DNA from: Mesorhizobium sangaii
GTDB taxonomy: Bacteria > Pseudomonadota > Alphaproteobacteria > Rhizobiales > Rhizobiaceae
Assembly (NCBI RefSeq): GCF_014207355.1
Contig: NZ_JACHEF010000001.1
Span: forward strand, 434,001 to 498,000
Length of the DNA: 64,000 nucleotides
Direction of reading: 5' to 3'
Part shown: positions 43,970 to 54,504 of the stretch, one piece after another
Numbering within the stretch: position 1 is the first letter of the stretch
How the letters are laid out: every line of letters starts with the position of its first letter
The notes under the pieces: model-generated
Seen by the model: only the letters and a program-made list of their open reading frames with translations
Told to the model about the DNA's origin: nothing
Databases searched by the model: none
Program-made: the position numbers and the translations under genes

Positions 43970-45375
43970 CCCTTGCCGGCCCCGGCCAGTTTCGGGCCGA
44001 TGACCATGACGGTCGGCTCGGCCGACAGCAGTTTTTTCGCCGCCGCCTTGACCTGGTCGAGCGTCACCGCGTTGATGTAGCCGGCGCGGCGCTGCATGTA
44101 GTCGATGCCGAGATCGTCGAGCTGCAGTTCGACCAGCGTCGAGGCAATGGAACTTGAAGAGTCCAGATTGTTGATGGCGTAGGCGCCGATCATGTATTTC
44201 TTGGTCGCCGCCAGCTCAGCCTCGGTCGGACCTTCCTCGGCCAGTTGCTTGACCACGTCGCGGACGATGCCCAGCGTCTCGGCCGCCCGGTCCGACCGGG
44301 TCCCGGTGCTGACGACCAGCGCATCGGCATGGTCCTGGTTGATCAGCGAGGAGTTGACGCTGTAGGCCAGCCCGCGCTTTTCGCGCACCTCCTGGAACAG
44401 GCGCGAGGTGAAGGTGCCGCCGCCGAGGATCTCGTTCATCAGCACGGCGGCAAAGAAATCCGGCGCCTTGCGCTTCACGCCGGGATAGGCGAGCTGCAGC
44501 GAGGTCTGCGGCAGGTCGTAATCGACCTCGACATGCTGCGCCAGCTTCGGGTCGATATCGGCCACCGGCCTCAGCGCCTGGTTTTGCGGCAGGTCGCCGA
44601 ACACCATGTCGAGTTTCTTCTTCAGCGTCTCGGGGTCGATGGCGCCGACCACGGCGACATGCAGGCCGCCGCGCGCAAACACCGCCTTGTGCAAGGCTTT
44701 CAAATCATCCGGCGTGATGGTGGCGATGCTCTGCCTGGTGCCCTGGTCTGAGCGGGAATAGGGATGATCGCCATAGAGTGCGCGCGCCCATTTGTCCTGC
44801 GCGACCGTATCGGGATCGTTCTCGCCGGCGATGATGCCGGACAGGATCTGGGCGCGGATGCGGTCGATCGGCGCTTGGTCGAAGCGCGGCTGGTTGACCG
44901 CCAACCGCAACAGGTCGAACGCCTCGTCGCGCTGCTCGGCCAGCATGCGCATCGAGCCATAGATGCCGTCGCGGCTCTCGTCGAAGCTCATTTCGGCGCC
45001 GGCATCGTCGAGCCTGATCTGGAAGGCTTCGCTGTCGAGAGGGCCGGCCCCTTCGTCGAAGAGGCCGGTCATCAGATTGGCCAGGCCCTCCTTGCCAACC
45101 GGATCCTGCGTCGAGCCGCCGCCGAAGACGAAGCGGATGGCGACGACCGGCACGGAATAGTCCTCGACCAGCCAGGCGCTGATACCTTTTGGCGAGGTGA
45201 CGGACTGGATGTCCATGGCGCGCGCCGTGAGTGCCGGCAGGATCAGGAAGAGGATGGAGAGGAAGAGCGTTGCGAGTGCTGCGGCAGCGCGCCTTGGAGC
45301 GATCGCCTTGGAAAGATAATAGGTTCCGGCTTCCGATCGAGGCGAACAATTGTCGAAGCCGGCGCTGCCCCTCAT
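43966..45375 (-). CDS. M16 peptidase family protein, non-catalytic partner
   Basis: A 469-residue exported protein of the insulinase/processing-peptidase family. The mature part starts [39 protein letters not shown]. The place of HxxEH reads [17 protein letters not shown], so the zinc site is absent and this is likely the regulatory half of a heterodimer with the upstream gene. A hydrophobic signal ([21 protein letters not shown]) is clear, but the only usable in-frame start I see, ATG 45375, falls in the terminal repeat of a MITE-like element. The original N-terminus may have been altered. Confidence 0.78.
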   Translation of the reverse strand: MRGSAGFDNCSPRSEAGTYYLSKAIAPRRAAAALATLFLSILFLILPALTARAMDIQSVTSPKGISAWLVEDYSVPVVAIRFVFGGGSTQDPVGKEGLANLMTGLFDEGAGPLDSEAFQIRLDDAGAEMSFDESRDGIYGSMRMLAEQRDEAFDLLRLAVNQPRFDQAPIDRIRAQILSGIIAGENDPDTVAQDKWARALYGDHPYSRSDQGTRQSIATITPDDLKALHKAVFARGGLHVAVVGAIDPETLKKKLDMVFGDLPQNQALRPVADIDPKLAQHVEVDYDLPQTSLQLAYPGVKRKAPDFFAAVLMNEILGGGTFTSRLFQEVREKRGLAYSVNSSLINQDHADALVVSTGTRSDRAAETLGIVRDVVKQLAEEGPTEAELAATKKYMIGAYAINNLDSSSSIASTLVELQLDDLGIDYMQRRAGYINAVTLDQVKAAAKKLLSAEPTVMVIGPKLAGAGKG

Positions 45376-45551
45376 CGCCCTGCCGGGCACTTCTCCCCGT
45401 ATAGTGACGGGGAGAAGGGAACTAGCCGCAGCCGCAGCGCCTGTTTTGCAACGCTGATGACTGGCGAAACCGTCGATGACAGCGTCCCTCTCCCCGTCAC
45501 TATACGGGGAGAGGATGCCGGCAGGCAAATGAGGGGCGGCGCCGGCTTCCG
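45355..45551. mobile_element. MITE-like element with 21-bp terminal inverted repeats
   Basis: GAAGCCGGCGCTGCCCCTCAT at 45355-45375 is mirrored by ATGAGGGGCGGCGCCGGCTTC at 45531-45551 with one mismatch. Second arms (CTCCCCGTATAGTGACGGGGAG near 45394, and its inverse near 45491) make the whole 197 bp fold back. It carries no gene. It resembles the RIME-type palindromic elements of rhizobia. It separates the two M16 genes and overlaps the start of the second. Confidence 0.8.
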
Positions 45552-45643
45552 CAACGTGCGAAGGACGCCCAAAACGGGTTTGGAACATATCCAAGGACTG
45601 AAGCAGCCGCCCCGCGTGCATAAGAGTGAGATGCTCGGTCAAA

Positions 45644-47032
45644 TCAGTTCTCCGCCTTGGCTTGCGGCAGCAAATAGCCGGTCGTCGACCGATCGAGCAC
45701 CAGATAGCGCGCGGCGACGGCCTTGATCTCGTCTGTTGTGACCTTGCGGATGCGCTCCGGCCATTGCTGGACGTCTTGCACGTTGCCGCCGGTGGCCAGT
45801 GTCGAGCCGTAGATGTTGGCCATGGACTCCTGCTTGTCGCGGGCAAAGATCATCGAGCGCACATAGCGGTCCTTGGCCTTTTCCAGCTCCGACGGCGTGA
45901 CGCCGTCCTTGGCGATGCGCGCCACCTCGGCATCAACGGCCGCTTCGACATCGGCGAGCTTGGCGTCGCCGCGTGGGGTCCCATAGACGGTGAAATTGGT
46001 GTCGTCGAGCATCGTGCCCTGGAAATAGGCGCCGGCGTTGGACGCGATGCCTTGCTGGACGACAAGTGCTTGGTAGAGCCGGCTGCGGTTGCCGCCCCCG
46101 AGGATCTCGGCCAGCAGATCGAGCGCTTCGGCCTCGCCCGGCTTGCCCGAATGATAGGACGGCACCACCCACTGCGTGGAAAAACTCGGCACGCTGACGC
46201 GAGCGTCGGAGAGCGTGACCGTGCGCTTGGTGTTCTGCTCGGGTTCAACCGGACGGATGCGCGGCGGCAGATCGGGCCCGCGCGCCACCTTGCCATAGGT
46301 CTTCTCGGCCAGCGCCCGCACCGTGTCCGGTTCGACATCTCCGGCCACGATCAGCACGGCGTTGTTGGGCCGGTAAAATTTGTCATAGAAGGCGGTGGCG
46401 TCGGTACGGTTCAGCTGCTCCATCTCCTGCATCCAACCAATGACCGGAATGCGGTAAGGCTGGTTCTGCCACAGCGTGGCGTCGACTTCCTCGTCCAGCA
46501 CCGCCTCTGGATTGTTGTCGATGCGTGAACGGCGCTCCTCGAGGATGACGTCGCGCTCGGTCTTGATAACGTCGTCGGTGAGGATGAGGTTGCGCATGCG
46601 GTCGGCCTCGAAGCTCATCATCAGCTCAAGCGCCGACGGCGCCACCGTCTCGTGGAAGGCGGTGTAGTCGTAGGAGGTGAAGGCGTTGTTGGAGCCGCCA
46701 ATGTCGGAGATGGCGCGGTCGAACTCGCCGGCCACATGATGGGTCGTCGCCTTGAACATCAGATGCTCGAAGAAATGGGCGATGCCGGATTTGCCGGGCG
46801 GCTCGTCGGCGCTGCCGATCTTGTACCACACCATGTGGGTGACGATCGGCGCGCGGTGATCGGGGATGACGACGACCTCCATGCCGTTGTCGAGCAGGAA
46901 ATCCGTCACCTTGAACGCGTCTGGTGTCGCGTTGGCCAACACGGTGCTGTCGGCCAGGACCGGGCCGGTCATGGTGATAGCCAGCGATGTCGCCAGCAGT
47001 GTTGCGCGCAGCCATTCAACTCTAGATGTCAT
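45644..47032 (-). CDS. M16 family zinc metallopeptidase
   Basis: A 462-residue periplasmic peptidase. After a signal peptide ([27 protein letters not shown]) the sequence shows HFFEHLMFK, the inverted zinc motif HxxEH with catalytic Glu, and a downstream glutamate in the [12 protein letters not shown] region. The C-terminal half retains the second M16 domain. It pairs with the downstream M16 gene that lacks the zinc motif, a usual alpha/beta layout. The start at 47032 is set by the signal peptide. Confidence 0.9.
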   Translation of the reverse strand: MTSRVEWLRATLLATSLAITMTGPVLADSTVLANATPDAFKVTDFLLDNGMEVVVIPDHRAPIVTHMVWYKIGSADEPPGKSGIAHFFEHLMFKATTHHVAGEFDRAISDIGGSNNAFTSYDYTAFHETVAPSALELMMSFEADRMRNLILTDDVIKTERDVILEERRSRIDNNPEAVLDEEVDATLWQNQPYRIPVIGWMQEMEQLNRTDATAFYDKFYRPNNAVLIVAGDVEPDTVRALAEKTYGKVARGPDLPPRIRPVEPEQNTKRTVTLSDARVSVPSFSTQWVVPSYHSGKPGEAEALDLLAEILGGGNRSRLYQALVVQQGIASNAGAYFQGTMLDDTNFTVYGTPRGDAKLADVEAAVDAEVARIAKDGVTPSELEKAKDRYVRSMIFARDKQESMANIYGSTLATGGNVQDVQQWPERIRKVTTDEIKAVAARYLVLDRSTTGYLLPQAKAEN

Positions 47033-47150
47033 CAATGGCTCCGATTTCCAGGTAGGACGATAGGCAAGGCGCTGGCGACAGCAAAGTGAATTGTTGGTCA
47101 TGTTGCCGGCAAAGGCGGCGGCAAAGAGGCCGGCATCGATGCAAGGCGTA

Positions 47151-47705
47151 TCACGCAACCTCGATAAACCGGATCACCGTCTCGCCGTAATTGCGCTCGT
47201 CCAGCACGGAAAAGCCAAGACCCGGCTCGAAGGGGGCTACAGCCGCCTCCTCGACCACGCATAGCGCGCCGGGGCGAAGCCAGCCGCCTGCCCTGGCCGA
47301 CTGCAGCGCGCGCTCGCCGAGGCCCTTGCCGTAGGGCGGATCGGCGAAGACGAGGCCGAAGGGAGCGAGCGTGCCAGCCTCGCCAAGGCCGGTGGCATCG
47401 CGGCGAAAGATCTTGGTTCGGCCGGTCAGGCCGAAGGCCTCGACATTGTCGCGGATCAGGCCACGGCCTTCCGCCGATTCCTCGATGAAGACGCCGTAGG
47501 AGGCACCGCGCGACAGCGCTTCGAGGCCGAGCGCGCCGGTGCCGGCGAACAGATCGAGCACGCGCGCCCCGTCCAGTTGCTCCGCAAAACGGTGCGCCAG
47601 CACGTTGAAGACAGCCTCGCGGGTGCGATCGGTCGTCGGGCGGATAACGCTGCTGCGGGGCGTCGCCAGGGGACGCCCGCGAAACTCACCGCCAACGATT
47701 CTCAT
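47151..47705 (-). CDS. rsmD: 16S rRNA (guanine(966)-N(2))-methyltransferase
   Basis: Methylates G966 of 16S rRNA during 30S assembly. The 184 residues match the family: [16 protein letters not shown] at the N-terminus, [15 protein letters not shown], the SAM motif [21 protein letters not shown], and the catalytic [10 protein letters not shown]. It starts 30 bases after the pseudouridine synthase gene on the same strand, a usual rRNA-modification pairing. Confidence 0.95.
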   Translation of the reverse strand: MRIVGGEFRGRPLATPRSSVIRPTTDRTREAVFNVLAHRFAEQLDGARVLDLFAGTGALGLEALSRGASYGVFIEESAEGRGLIRDNVEAFGLTGRTKIFRRDATGLGEAGTLAPFGLVFADPPYGKGLGERALQSARAGGWLRPGALCVVEEAAVAPFEPGLGFSVLDERNYGETVIRFIEVA

Positions 47706-47735
47706 CTTGCGCTGGGTCTCATTCCAATCCGGGCC

Positions 47736-49814
47736 TCATTTCGTCCTGGGACCCTTGGGGCCGCTGCGCGGCCGTTCGCCGCCACCGGCGCCGCCCGGAC
47801 GCTCGCCACGCGGCTTGCCGAACGGCTTGGCGCCGGCCGGTTTGCCATAGGACGGCTTGAACGATGCCTTGCGCGCCTTGGCGTCGGCCGCCTTGGCGGC
47901 GTCTGCCTCAGCCCTGCCCTTGCCGATCGGCCGCGCGCCCGGTGCCATCCAGACATTGGCCTTGCGCTGGCCGGGCGGCTCGATCGGCCGCTGCTCGCGC
48001 TCGGATTTCTTACCACCGCCCGGCTTGCCGCCAAAACCACCGCGCGGCTTGTCACCAAAGCCGCCACGGGGCTTGTCGCTGAAGCTGCGTTCGGGCCGCG
48101 GACCGCGCTCGCCATAACTCTTTTCCGGCCCGGCGCCTTTGTCGGGACTTGTCGACAGCTTGCCCAGTGCCTCGTCGCGGCTGCCTTCACGGCGCTTGCG
48201 GTTCTTGATCAGCCCGCCCTCGCCGATCGGCCGGCGCTCGCCGTCACGGGTGAACTTCGGCCGTTCCGGCTCCGGCTCGCGGATCTCGGTGCGCCGCACC
48301 GGCTTGTTGGAAAACGGCTTTGAAATCTCGGCATCGAAATTGGCGCCGGATTCCTCGACCAGACGCTCGCCAAGCTGGTCGCGCAGCACCCGCCCCTTGA
48401 TCTCCATCACGTGGCCCTCGGCGAGGTCATCGAGCTGGAACGGTCCGTAGGAAATGCGGATCAGCCGCGTCACATCCAGGCCAAGCGATCCGAGGATGTT
48501 TCTGACTTCGCGGTTCTTGCCCTCGCGCAGGCCGATCGTCAGCCAGGCATTGGTGCCCTGCTCACGATCGAGCGTCGCTTCGATGGCGCCGTAAAAGACG
48601 CCGTCGACGGCAATGCCTTCACGCAGGCCGGCAAGCGCGCTTTCCTCGACCTTGCCGTGGACGCGCACGCGGTAGCGGCGCAGCCAGCCGGTGGCCGGCA
48701 GTTCGAGCACGCGCGACAGGCCGCCATCATTGGTGAGCAGCAGCAGGCCTTCGGTGTTGATGTCGAGGCGACCGATGGTCATCAGCCGCGGCAATTCGGC
48801 CGGCAGCACGTCGAAGACGGTCTTGCGGCCCTCGGGATCGCGGTTGGTGGTGACGACGCCGGCGGGCTTGTGGAACAGGAACAGGCGCGTGCGCTCGATC
48901 GGCGGGATTTCCATGCCGTCGAGGTGGATGATGTCGCCGGGCATGACGTTGAAAGCCGGCGAGGTCAGCGCCCGGCCATTGACCTTGACTCGGCCGGCGG
49001 CGATCAGTTCCTCGGCATCGCGGCGCGAAGCAAGGCCGGCGCGCGCCAGCCGCTTGGCGATGCGCTCGCCTGCCTCTTCCGTCACTTCCGCAGAACGCGG
49101 ACGCGGCTTGAAGCCGGCACCCGGTGCCCCTTGCGGCCGATCACTGAAGTCGCGCTTGGGGCGGTCAGCGAAGTCGCGCTTCGGACGATCGCCGCCGTCG
49201 CGCGGCGCGCGATCGCTGAAATCTCGCTTGGGACGGTCGAAGCGTTTTTCGCCGCCCTCCACCGCCGCAGCGGCCGGACGATCGCCGCGTGGTGCGTAAG
49301 GCTTGCGCGGTCCTTCGCGCTTTTCATACGGCTTGCGCTCGCCTTCGGTCGCCATGGGACGGTCGCCGCGCGGCGCATAGGGCTTGCGTGGTCCCTCGCG
49401 CTTTTCAAACGGCTTGCGCTCACCTTCGGCCGCCATCGGGCGGTCGCCACGCGGCGCATAGGGCTTGCGCGGTCCTTCGCGCTTTTCATACGGCTTGCGC
49501 TCGCCTGCGGCCGCCATCGGGCGGTCGCCGCGCGGTGCGTAGGGCTTGCGTGGTCCCTCGCGCTTCTCAAAGGGCTTGCCTTCGGGACGCGGCCCCTTGC
49601 CGAATGGCTTGTCGCCGCCCTTGAAGTCGCGCTTTGGCCGCTCGCCCTCAGCGGCCATTGGCCGATCGCCGCGTGGGGCGTAAGGTTTCTTGGCGCCAAA
49701 GGACGGCTTCCCGCCTTTGCCGGCGGCGCCATCACGGCTGCGTGGTCCGGCAGCTTTCGAGCCGCTCCTGACCGGACCCTTTTTGGGTCGGAATTTCTTG
49801 TCGTTATCGTCCAT
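47736..49814 (-). CDS. 23S rRNA pseudouridine synthase (RluB/RsuA family) with long repeat-rich tails
   Basis: A 692-residue protein whose core (about residues 255-490) is an RsuA/RluB-type enzyme: an S4 RNA-binding domain (RIAKRLARAGLASRRDAEELIAAGRVKVNG), the catalytic block MTIGRLDINTEGLLLLTNDGG with its Asp, and REGKNREVRNILGSLGL. The flanks are highly charged and disordered. The N-terminal arm has four 27-residue repeats of the type KPYEKREGPRKPYAPRGDRPMAA, and the C-terminal arm is Gly/Lys/Arg-rich. The family core alone is about 250 residues, so the tails are most of the protein. The start is ATG 49814 (MDDNDKKFRPKKG). Confidence 0.88.
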   Translation of the reverse strand: MDDNDKKFRPKKGPVRSGSKAAGPRSRDGAAGKGGKPSFGAKKPYAPRGDRPMAAEGERPKRDFKGGDKPFGKGPRPEGKPFEKREGPRKPYAPRGDRPMAAAGERKPYEKREGPRKPYAPRGDRPMAAEGERKPFEKREGPRKPYAPRGDRPMATEGERKPYEKREGPRKPYAPRGDRPAAAAVEGGEKRFDRPKRDFSDRAPRDGGDRPKRDFADRPKRDFSDRPQGAPGAGFKPRPRSAEVTEEAGERIAKRLARAGLASRRDAEELIAAGRVKVNGRALTSPAFNVMPGDIIHLDGMEIPPIERTRLFLFHKPAGVVTTNRDPEGRKTVFDVLPAELPRLMTIGRLDINTEGLLLLTNDGGLSRVLELPATGWLRRYRVRVHGKVEESALAGLREGIAVDGVFYGAIEATLDREQGTNAWLTIGLREGKNREVRNILGSLGLDVTRLIRISYGPFQLDDLAEGHVMEIKGRVLRDQLGERLVEESGANFDAEISKPFSNKPVRRTEIREPEPERPKFTRDGERRPIGEGGLIKNRKRREGSRDEALGKLSTSPDKGAGPEKSYGERGPRPERSFSDKPRGGFGDKPRGGFGGKPGGGKKSEREQRPIEPPGQRKANVWMAPGARPIGKGRAEADAAKAADAKARKASFKPSYGKPAGAKPFGKPRGERPGGAGGGERPRSGPKGPRTK
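49290..49650. repeat. 81-bp in-frame tandem repeat inside the pseudouridine synthase gene
   Basis: The same short block (TTTTCATACGG or a close variant) recurs at 49321, 49402, 49483 and 49564, exactly 81 bases apart, giving four 27-codon copies and partial copies on the flanks. Copies differ by a few substitutions only. This suggests recent expansion or ongoing copy-number variation. Confidence 0.85.
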
Positions 49815-49890
49815 GTGGCCTTTGTCCGTTTGCGCTGCTACAGCGTGGCGCATCCTTTTGGGCGCGCAACGAACGCTGTAGCACTTTTGA

Positions 49891-49946
49891 TTGGGCGCAT
49901 GATCATTTCCGAAAACCGAGTCCGATTTTCGGGGTTATGCGCTCAA
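49891..49946. repeat. Palindromic repeat upstream of tadA
   Basis: GCGCATGATCATTTCCGAAAA pairs with TTTTCGGGGTTATGCGC-type sequence on the other side. It is a member of the family seen in tandem at 56.3 kb, and lies in the divergent gap between the pseudouridine synthase and tadA genes. Confidence 0.65.
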
Positions 49947-50018
49947 TAACAGGATCACCGGAGTTTGTCAGGGAAAAGTGGAGACCGGTTTTCCGAGAGA
50001 CAAACGAAAATCAAAAGC

Positions 50019-50059
50019 CTGGAGCAAGTGCGGTTCATTCTGAAACGGACTTGCTCCAG
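50019..50059. repeat. Perfect 11-bp hairpin in the tadA leader
   Basis: CTGGAGCAAGT at 50019-50029 and ACTTGCTCCAG at 50049-50059 are perfect inverted copies around a 19-base loop. It lies 34 bases before the tadA GTG and follows more repeat-like sequence (CCGGTTTTCCG near 49985). Confidence 0.6.
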
Positions 50060-50093
50060 CGAGTGGCGAGGAGATAATCGGAATGGAGTTCGC

Positions 50094-50543
50094 GTGAAGC
50101 GGCCGGATTTCATGGCGCTGGCGCTGAGAGAGGCTGAAGCCGCCGCCTTGCGCGGCGAAGTGCCGGTCGGCGCCGTGATCGCCAGCGGCGGTACGGTCGT
50201 TGCCAGCGCCGGCAATCGCACCCGCGAACTCGCCGACCCGACGGCGCACGCCGAGATGCTGGTGATCCGCGAGGCCTGCCGCAAACTGTCGAGCGAGCGG
50301 CTCACCGGCCATGATCTCTATGTGACGCTGGAGCCTTGCGCCATGTGTGCCGGGGCCATTTCCTTCGCCCGGCTGCGTCGGCTCTATTTCGGCGCCGCCG
50401 ACGACAAGGGCGGCGCGGTGATCAATGGCGCGCGCTTCTTCGCCTCGACGACCTGCCACCACGCGCCCGACATCTATCCGGGTATGGGCGAGACCGAAGC
50501 GGCCCTGCTGCTCAAAGGATTTTTCCGGGAGCGGCGCGATTGA
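50094..50543 (+). CDS. tadA: tRNA adenosine(34) deaminase
   Basis: Deaminates A34 of tRNA-Arg to inosine. The 149 residues show the zinc-binding cytidine-deaminase-fold motif TAHAEMLVI (His and catalytic Glu) and PCAMCAGAI (two Cys), with VPVGAVI and the FGAADDKGGAVINGARFF region typical of TadA. The GTG start at 50094 gives MKRPDFMALALREAEAAALRGE, matching family N-termini; ATG 50112 is the alternative. It is divergent from the pseudouridine synthase gene. Confidence 0.93.
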   Translation: MKRPDFMALALREAEAAALRGEVPVGAVIASGGTVVASAGNRTRELADPTAHAEMLVIREACRKLSSERLTGHDLYVTLEPCAMCAGAISFARLRRLYFGAADDKGGAVINGARFFASTTCHHAPDIYPGMGETEAALLLKGFFRERRD

Positions 50544-50582
50544 ACCGGGCGCACCGCAAAGGCAACGAAGCGTGGCCCGTTT

Positions 50583-51263
50583 TTACAGGGACGGCAGCCA
50601 GTCGAACCAGCCACTGCCCTTCTTGCCTTCCGCCTCTTTCTTCAGGCGGCGTTCCTTCTTGTACTCGTCTTCGCCAAGCTGATCTTTCGGCGCGGTGTCG
50701 GCGGCGACGCGATATTGCACCGGCGGCTCGCTCAGATACTTGCGGGTGTTCGGGTCGCCCTGCTTGCTTTCGACAAGGCGGCGCTGGATCTCGGCGGCAC
50801 GACCCTTGTCGGAATCCGCGGGGCTCCACGCCGGCGGGTGGCTCGAGCCGGAATCCGCCATTGCCTTCTTGATCGATGCTGGATCGGTTTGCACGTCTTC
50901 GACGATCTCTGACTGATAAGCCGGATCGTTCTGATGAGCGGTCGCGTCGGCACGCAGGCGGGCGCGGCGCTGCTCCGGCGATTCGGGCCATTCGGCGCTC
51001 GCCGTCTCGATGCTGTCCTGCGGCGCCGGCAGCGCTTCCTTCTGGCCTGGCGCCGGCTTCACCAGCGTCGGGCGCGGCTTGTAGTCGATCCGTTCCTTTT
51101 GCTTCGGCGCAATAGAAAAGGCGCTTGAAATATCGCCGGCCAGCTGTTCGCCGGCGGTCTTGTCCGTGCCATAGGTCGGAGAGCTCATGCAGCCGGACAG
51201 AGCGAGGCCCGATGCGACAAGCGGCGCCAGCAGCGCCAGGCGCGCGTTGTATCTCTCGGTCAT
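50583..51263 (-). CDS. Hypothetical lipoprotein next to ileS
   Basis: A 226-residue protein with a lipoprotein signal (MTERYNARLALLAPLVASGLALSGC) whose lipobox LSGC predicts acylation of Cys25. The mature part is hydrophilic and Pro/Lys/Glu-rich with no recognised domain; it ends in a cluster KKEAEGKKGSGWFDWLPSL. It lies downstream of ileS on the same strand, 210 bases after its stop. The start at 51263 is set by the signal; the frame upstream adds 13 codons. Confidence 0.68.
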   Translation of the reverse strand: MTERYNARLALLAPLVASGLALSGCMSSPTYGTDKTAGEQLAGDISSAFSIAPKQKERIDYKPRPTLVKPAPGQKEALPAPQDSIETASAEWPESPEQRRARLRADATAHQNDPAYQSEIVEDVQTDPASIKKAMADSGSSHPPAWSPADSDKGRAAEIQRRLVESKQGDPNTRKYLSEPPVQYRVAADTAPKDQLGEDEYKKERRLKKEAEGKKGSGWFDWLPSL

Positions 51264-51473
51264 GCCAAAAAGTCCCACTGTAGACGGCCTCTCGATTGCC
51301 ACCGGCCTTTATGTCCGGTTCCCCATCGTCCAAGCACTTGCGACGGAAATCCGGCGACAATTTGTCTTCCGGAGTTTCGCGTGTTTACCTCAACCACTCG
51401 TTAAGGGCAACGCGCGGGCGGTTTTCGCCCGCCCGGCGTGGCATTTGTGCACCGATAGCGGCTTTCTGCCCCA

Positions 51474-54446
51474 TCAAAGCCGGCCAAGCGCCTTCAATTC
51501 GTGCAGCACCGCCGCATCCCTGGCCGAAACGTCGGGAAACGCAGCGTCCTGTCCGACGTCGGCGGTGTAGCGCCAGGAACGTGCGCATTTCACCAGGCCG
51601 CGATCCTCGGCCTTCTCGACCACGACGGCGACACCCCTGACGTCGTCGAGCGTGAAGGCGCCTGCCGGCACCTCGCCATGCGCGATGACCAGATCGCTGG
51701 TGATCGCCATCTCGGCCATGTCGACATCGGATATCGCCGCTTCGAGCGCTGCATCGTCGATGGTGACGACCGGCACCGCTTCCAGCGACGAGCCGATCAC
51801 CTTCTGGGCGCGCGCGATCTCTAGCGCGCCGGTTACGACGCGTCGCACCTGCCGCACCTTGCGCCACTTTTCCGCCAGCGCTTCGTTCTTCCAGTCCGCC
51901 GGGATTTGCGGAAACTGGTCGAGATGCACCGAGACGGCGTCCGGATGACGGTCGAGCCAGGCTTCTTCCATGGTGAAAGGCAGCATCGGCGCCAGCCATT
52001 TCACCAGACAGTCGAAGAGATGGCGCACCACCTGCACCGAGGCCTTGCGCTTAACGCTCGACGGCGCGTCGCAATACAACGCGTCCTTGCGGATGTCGAA
52101 ATAGAAGGCCGACAGTTCCACCACCATGAAATCAAGCAGCGTGCGCGTGATGCGCTTGAATTCGAAGGCGTCGTAGCCCGATCGCACCACCTCATCCAAC
52201 TCGGCCAGCCGGTGCAGCATCAGCCGCTCCAGCTCCGGCATCCTGTCGAGCGGCACCTCTTCGCCATCGTCATGCGCAAGCGTGCCCAGCATCCAGCGGA
52301 TGGTGTTGCGCAGCTTGCGATAGGCGTCGATGTTGGTCTGCAGCACATTCTTGCCGAGACGCTGGTCTTCCCAATAGTCGGTCGTCACCACCCACAGGCG
52401 CAGGATGTCGGCGCCCGACTGCTTGATGACGTCCTGCGGCACGACGGTGTTGCCGAGCGACTTCGACATCTTGCGGCCGTCCTCATCCATGGTGAAGCCA
52501 TGGGTGACGACTGTTTCATAGGGCGCCCTGCCCCTGGTGCCGCAGCTTTCGAGCAGCGAGGAGTGGAACCAGCCGCGATGCTGGTCGGAGCCTTCGAGAT
52601 AGACATCGGCCGGCCATTTCAAATCCGGGCGATCCTCCAGCGTGAAGGCGTGGGTCGAGCCCGAATCGAACCAGACGTCGAGGATGTCCATCACCTGCTT
52701 CCACTTGGATGCATCGTGGTTGCCAAGGAAACGCTCCTTGGCGCCAGCGGCGAACCAGGCGTCGGCGCCCTCCTGCTCGAAGGCGTCCATGATGCGCTGG
52801 TTGACCGCCTCGTCCTTCAGCACATTGCCGTCGGCATCGGCGAAGACGGCGATCGGCACGCCCCAGGCGCGCTGGCGCGACAGCACCCAGTCAGGGCGCT
52901 CCTCGATCATGGCGCGGATGCGGTTCTGGCCGGCGGCGGGCACGAAACGGGTGTCGTCGATCGCCTTCAGCGCGCGGCTGCGCAACGTCGAGCCGTCGCC
53001 GAGGTCCTTGTCCATATAGACAAACCACTGCGGCGTGTTGCGGAAGATGATCGGTTTTTTGGACCGCCAGGAATGTGGATAGGAGTGTTTCAGCCGGCCG
53101 CGTGCGAACAGCGCGCTGCGCTTGATCAGCTCATCGATGACCGCCTGGTTGGCGTTGCCCTTCTTACCATTGTCGTCGATGACGCGCGCGGCTCCGCCCT
53201 CGCGGTCCGGGCCAAAACCCGGCGCGTCCTTGGTGAAGAAGCCGCCATCGTCGACGGTGAACGGAATGGCGCTGTCGATGCCGCGTGCGCGCAAATCCGC
53301 CGCGGCATCCATCCAGGCGTCAAAGTCCTCGCGGCCATGGCCGGGCGCGGTGTGGACGAAGCCGGTGCCGGCATCGTCGGTGACATGGTCACCGGCGAGC
53401 ATCGGCACCGGAAACTCATAGCCGCCGCCAAAACCCTTGAACGGATGGGAAAGCGTAAGGCTTCCAAGCTCTTGCGCCGAAACACTGCGAAGCCGATTCA
53501 AGGTGACCTTGGCCTTGGCAGCGGACTCTTCGGCCAGCGCGTCGGCGAAGATCAGCTTTTCGCCCGGCTGCGGGCCGAACGCGTTCTCGGCCACCGTCAC
53601 CTCGTAGAGGCCATAGCTGATGCGCGGCGAGTAGTTGACGGCGCGGTTGCCTGGGATCGTCCATGGCGTCGTCGTCCAGATGACGACGTGGGCCTGCAAC
53701 AGATCCAGCGCCCCTTCTGTCAGTTTGGTCACGCCGTCATCGACCGGCTGGACCAGGCTGACGACGGGGAACTTCACCCAGATCGTGTCGGACTCGTAGT
53801 CCTGGTACTCGACCTCGGCCTCGGCAAGTGCCGTGCGTTCGACCACACTCCACATCACCGGCTTGGAGCCGCGATAGAGCTGGCCCGACATGGCAAACTT
53901 CAGCAACTCGCCGGCGATGCGTGACTCGGCATGGAAAGCCATCGTCGTATAGGGATTCTTGAAATCGCCGATGACGCCGAGCCGCTGGAACTCGCCGCCC
54001 TGCACCGTGATCCAGTGCGCGGCGAACTCGCGGCATTCCCGGCGGAACTCGTTGACCGGAACCTCGTCCTTGTTCTTGCCCTTGGCCCGATACTGCTCCT
54101 CGATCTTCCATTCGATCGGCAGGCCATGGCAGTCCCAGCCCGGCACGTAGTTCGAGTCATAGCCGCGCATCTGGAACGAGCGGGTGATGACGTCCTTGAG
54201 GATCTTGTTCAGCGCATGGCCGATATGGATGTTGCCGTTGGCGTAGGGCGGCCCGTCATGCAGCACGTATTTGGTGCGGCCGGCCGCGCTCTCGCGCAGC
54301 TTGCGGTAGAGGTCCATGTCCTGCCAGCGCTGGACCAGCAGCGGCTCCTTTTCGGGCAAGCCGGCGCGCATCGGGAAATCCGTCTGCGGCAAATAAAGCG
54401 TCTTGGAATAGTCGATTGTTGAATTATTGGGCGTTTCGTCGGTCAT
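51474..54446 (-). CDS. ileS: Isoleucyl-tRNA synthetase
   Basis: Class I aminoacyl-tRNA synthetase, 990 residues, charging tRNA-Ile in the cytosol. [15 protein letters not shown] holds the HIGH motif (near residue 74), [10 protein letters not shown] the KMSKS loop, and the editing (CP1) domain lies between ([13 protein letters not shown]). The C-terminus reads [38 protein letters not shown], which lacks the cysteine pairs of the E. coli zinc finger. That zinc-free form is, as I recall, normal for alphaproteobacteria. Confidence 0.97.
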   Translation of the reverse strand: MTDETPNNSTIDYSKTLYLPQTDFPMRAGLPEKEPLLVQRWQDMDLYRKLRESAAGRTKYVLHDGPPYANGNIHIGHALNKILKDVITRSFQMRGYDSNYVPGWDCHGLPIEWKIEEQYRAKGKNKDEVPVNEFRRECREFAAHWITVQGGEFQRLGVIGDFKNPYTTMAFHAESRIAGELLKFAMSGQLYRGSKPVMWSVVERTALAEAEVEYQDYESDTIWVKFPVVSLVQPVDDGVTKLTEGALDLLQAHVVIWTTTPWTIPGNRAVNYSPRISYGLYEVTVAENAFGPQPGEKLIFADALAEESAAKAKVTLNRLRSVSAQELGSLTLSHPFKGFGGGYEFPVPMLAGDHVTDDAGTGFVHTAPGHGREDFDAWMDAAADLRARGIDSAIPFTVDDGGFFTKDAPGFGPDREGGAARVIDDNGKKGNANQAVIDELIKRSALFARGRLKHSYPHSWRSKKPIIFRNTPQWFVYMDKDLGDGSTLRSRALKAIDDTRFVPAAGQNRIRAMIEERPDWVLSRQRAWGVPIAVFADADGNVLKDEAVNQRIMDAFEQEGADAWFAAGAKERFLGNHDASKWKQVMDILDVWFDSGSTHAFTLEDRPDLKWPADVYLEGSDQHRGWFHSSLLESCGTRGRAPYETVVTHGFTMDEDGRKMSKSLGNTVVPQDVIKQSGADILRLWVVTTDYWEDQRLGKNVLQTNIDAYRKLRNTIRWMLGTLAHDDGEEVPLDRMPELERLMLHRLAELDEVVRSGYDAFEFKRITRTLLDFMVVELSAFYFDIRKDALYCDAPSSVKRKASVQVVRHLFDCLVKWLAPMLPFTMEEAWLDRHPDAVSVHLDQFPQIPADWKNEALAEKWRKVRQVRRVVTGALEIARAQKVIGSSLEAVPVVTIDDAALEAAISDVDMAEMAITSDLVIAHGEVPAGAFTLDDVRGVAVVVEKAEDRGLVKCARSWRYTADVGQDAAFPDVSARDAAVLHELKALGRL

Positions 54447-54504
54447 TGGTCTGCCATGTACATTGCCCGGCGGCGAAGGGCTCGGGCGTGAGGTCTATGC
54501 TTTG

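Noticed and set aside
45644..45846. Extension of the second M16 gene through the MITE into the first M16 gene as one fused peptidase
   Set aside because: The frame is open, but the sequence upstream of 45375 is repeat DNA and the antisense or shifted frame of the other peptidase, with no M16 similarity.
49290..49650. Regular repeats that could suggest a CRISPR array
   Set aside because: The 81-base units are contiguous, in frame, nearly identical throughout and lie inside a gene; there are no variable spacers and no cas genes.
51474..51600. Loss of the zinc-binding cysteines at the IleS C-terminus as a defect
   Set aside because: The KCARSW... ending is, as I recall, the common alphaproteobacterial form, so it is not a sign of damage.
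51906..53924. A 672-codon plus-strand frame within ileS
   Set aside because: It is antisense to a complete isoleucyl-tRNA synthetase and has the His/Arg/Asp-rich composition of a shadow frame.
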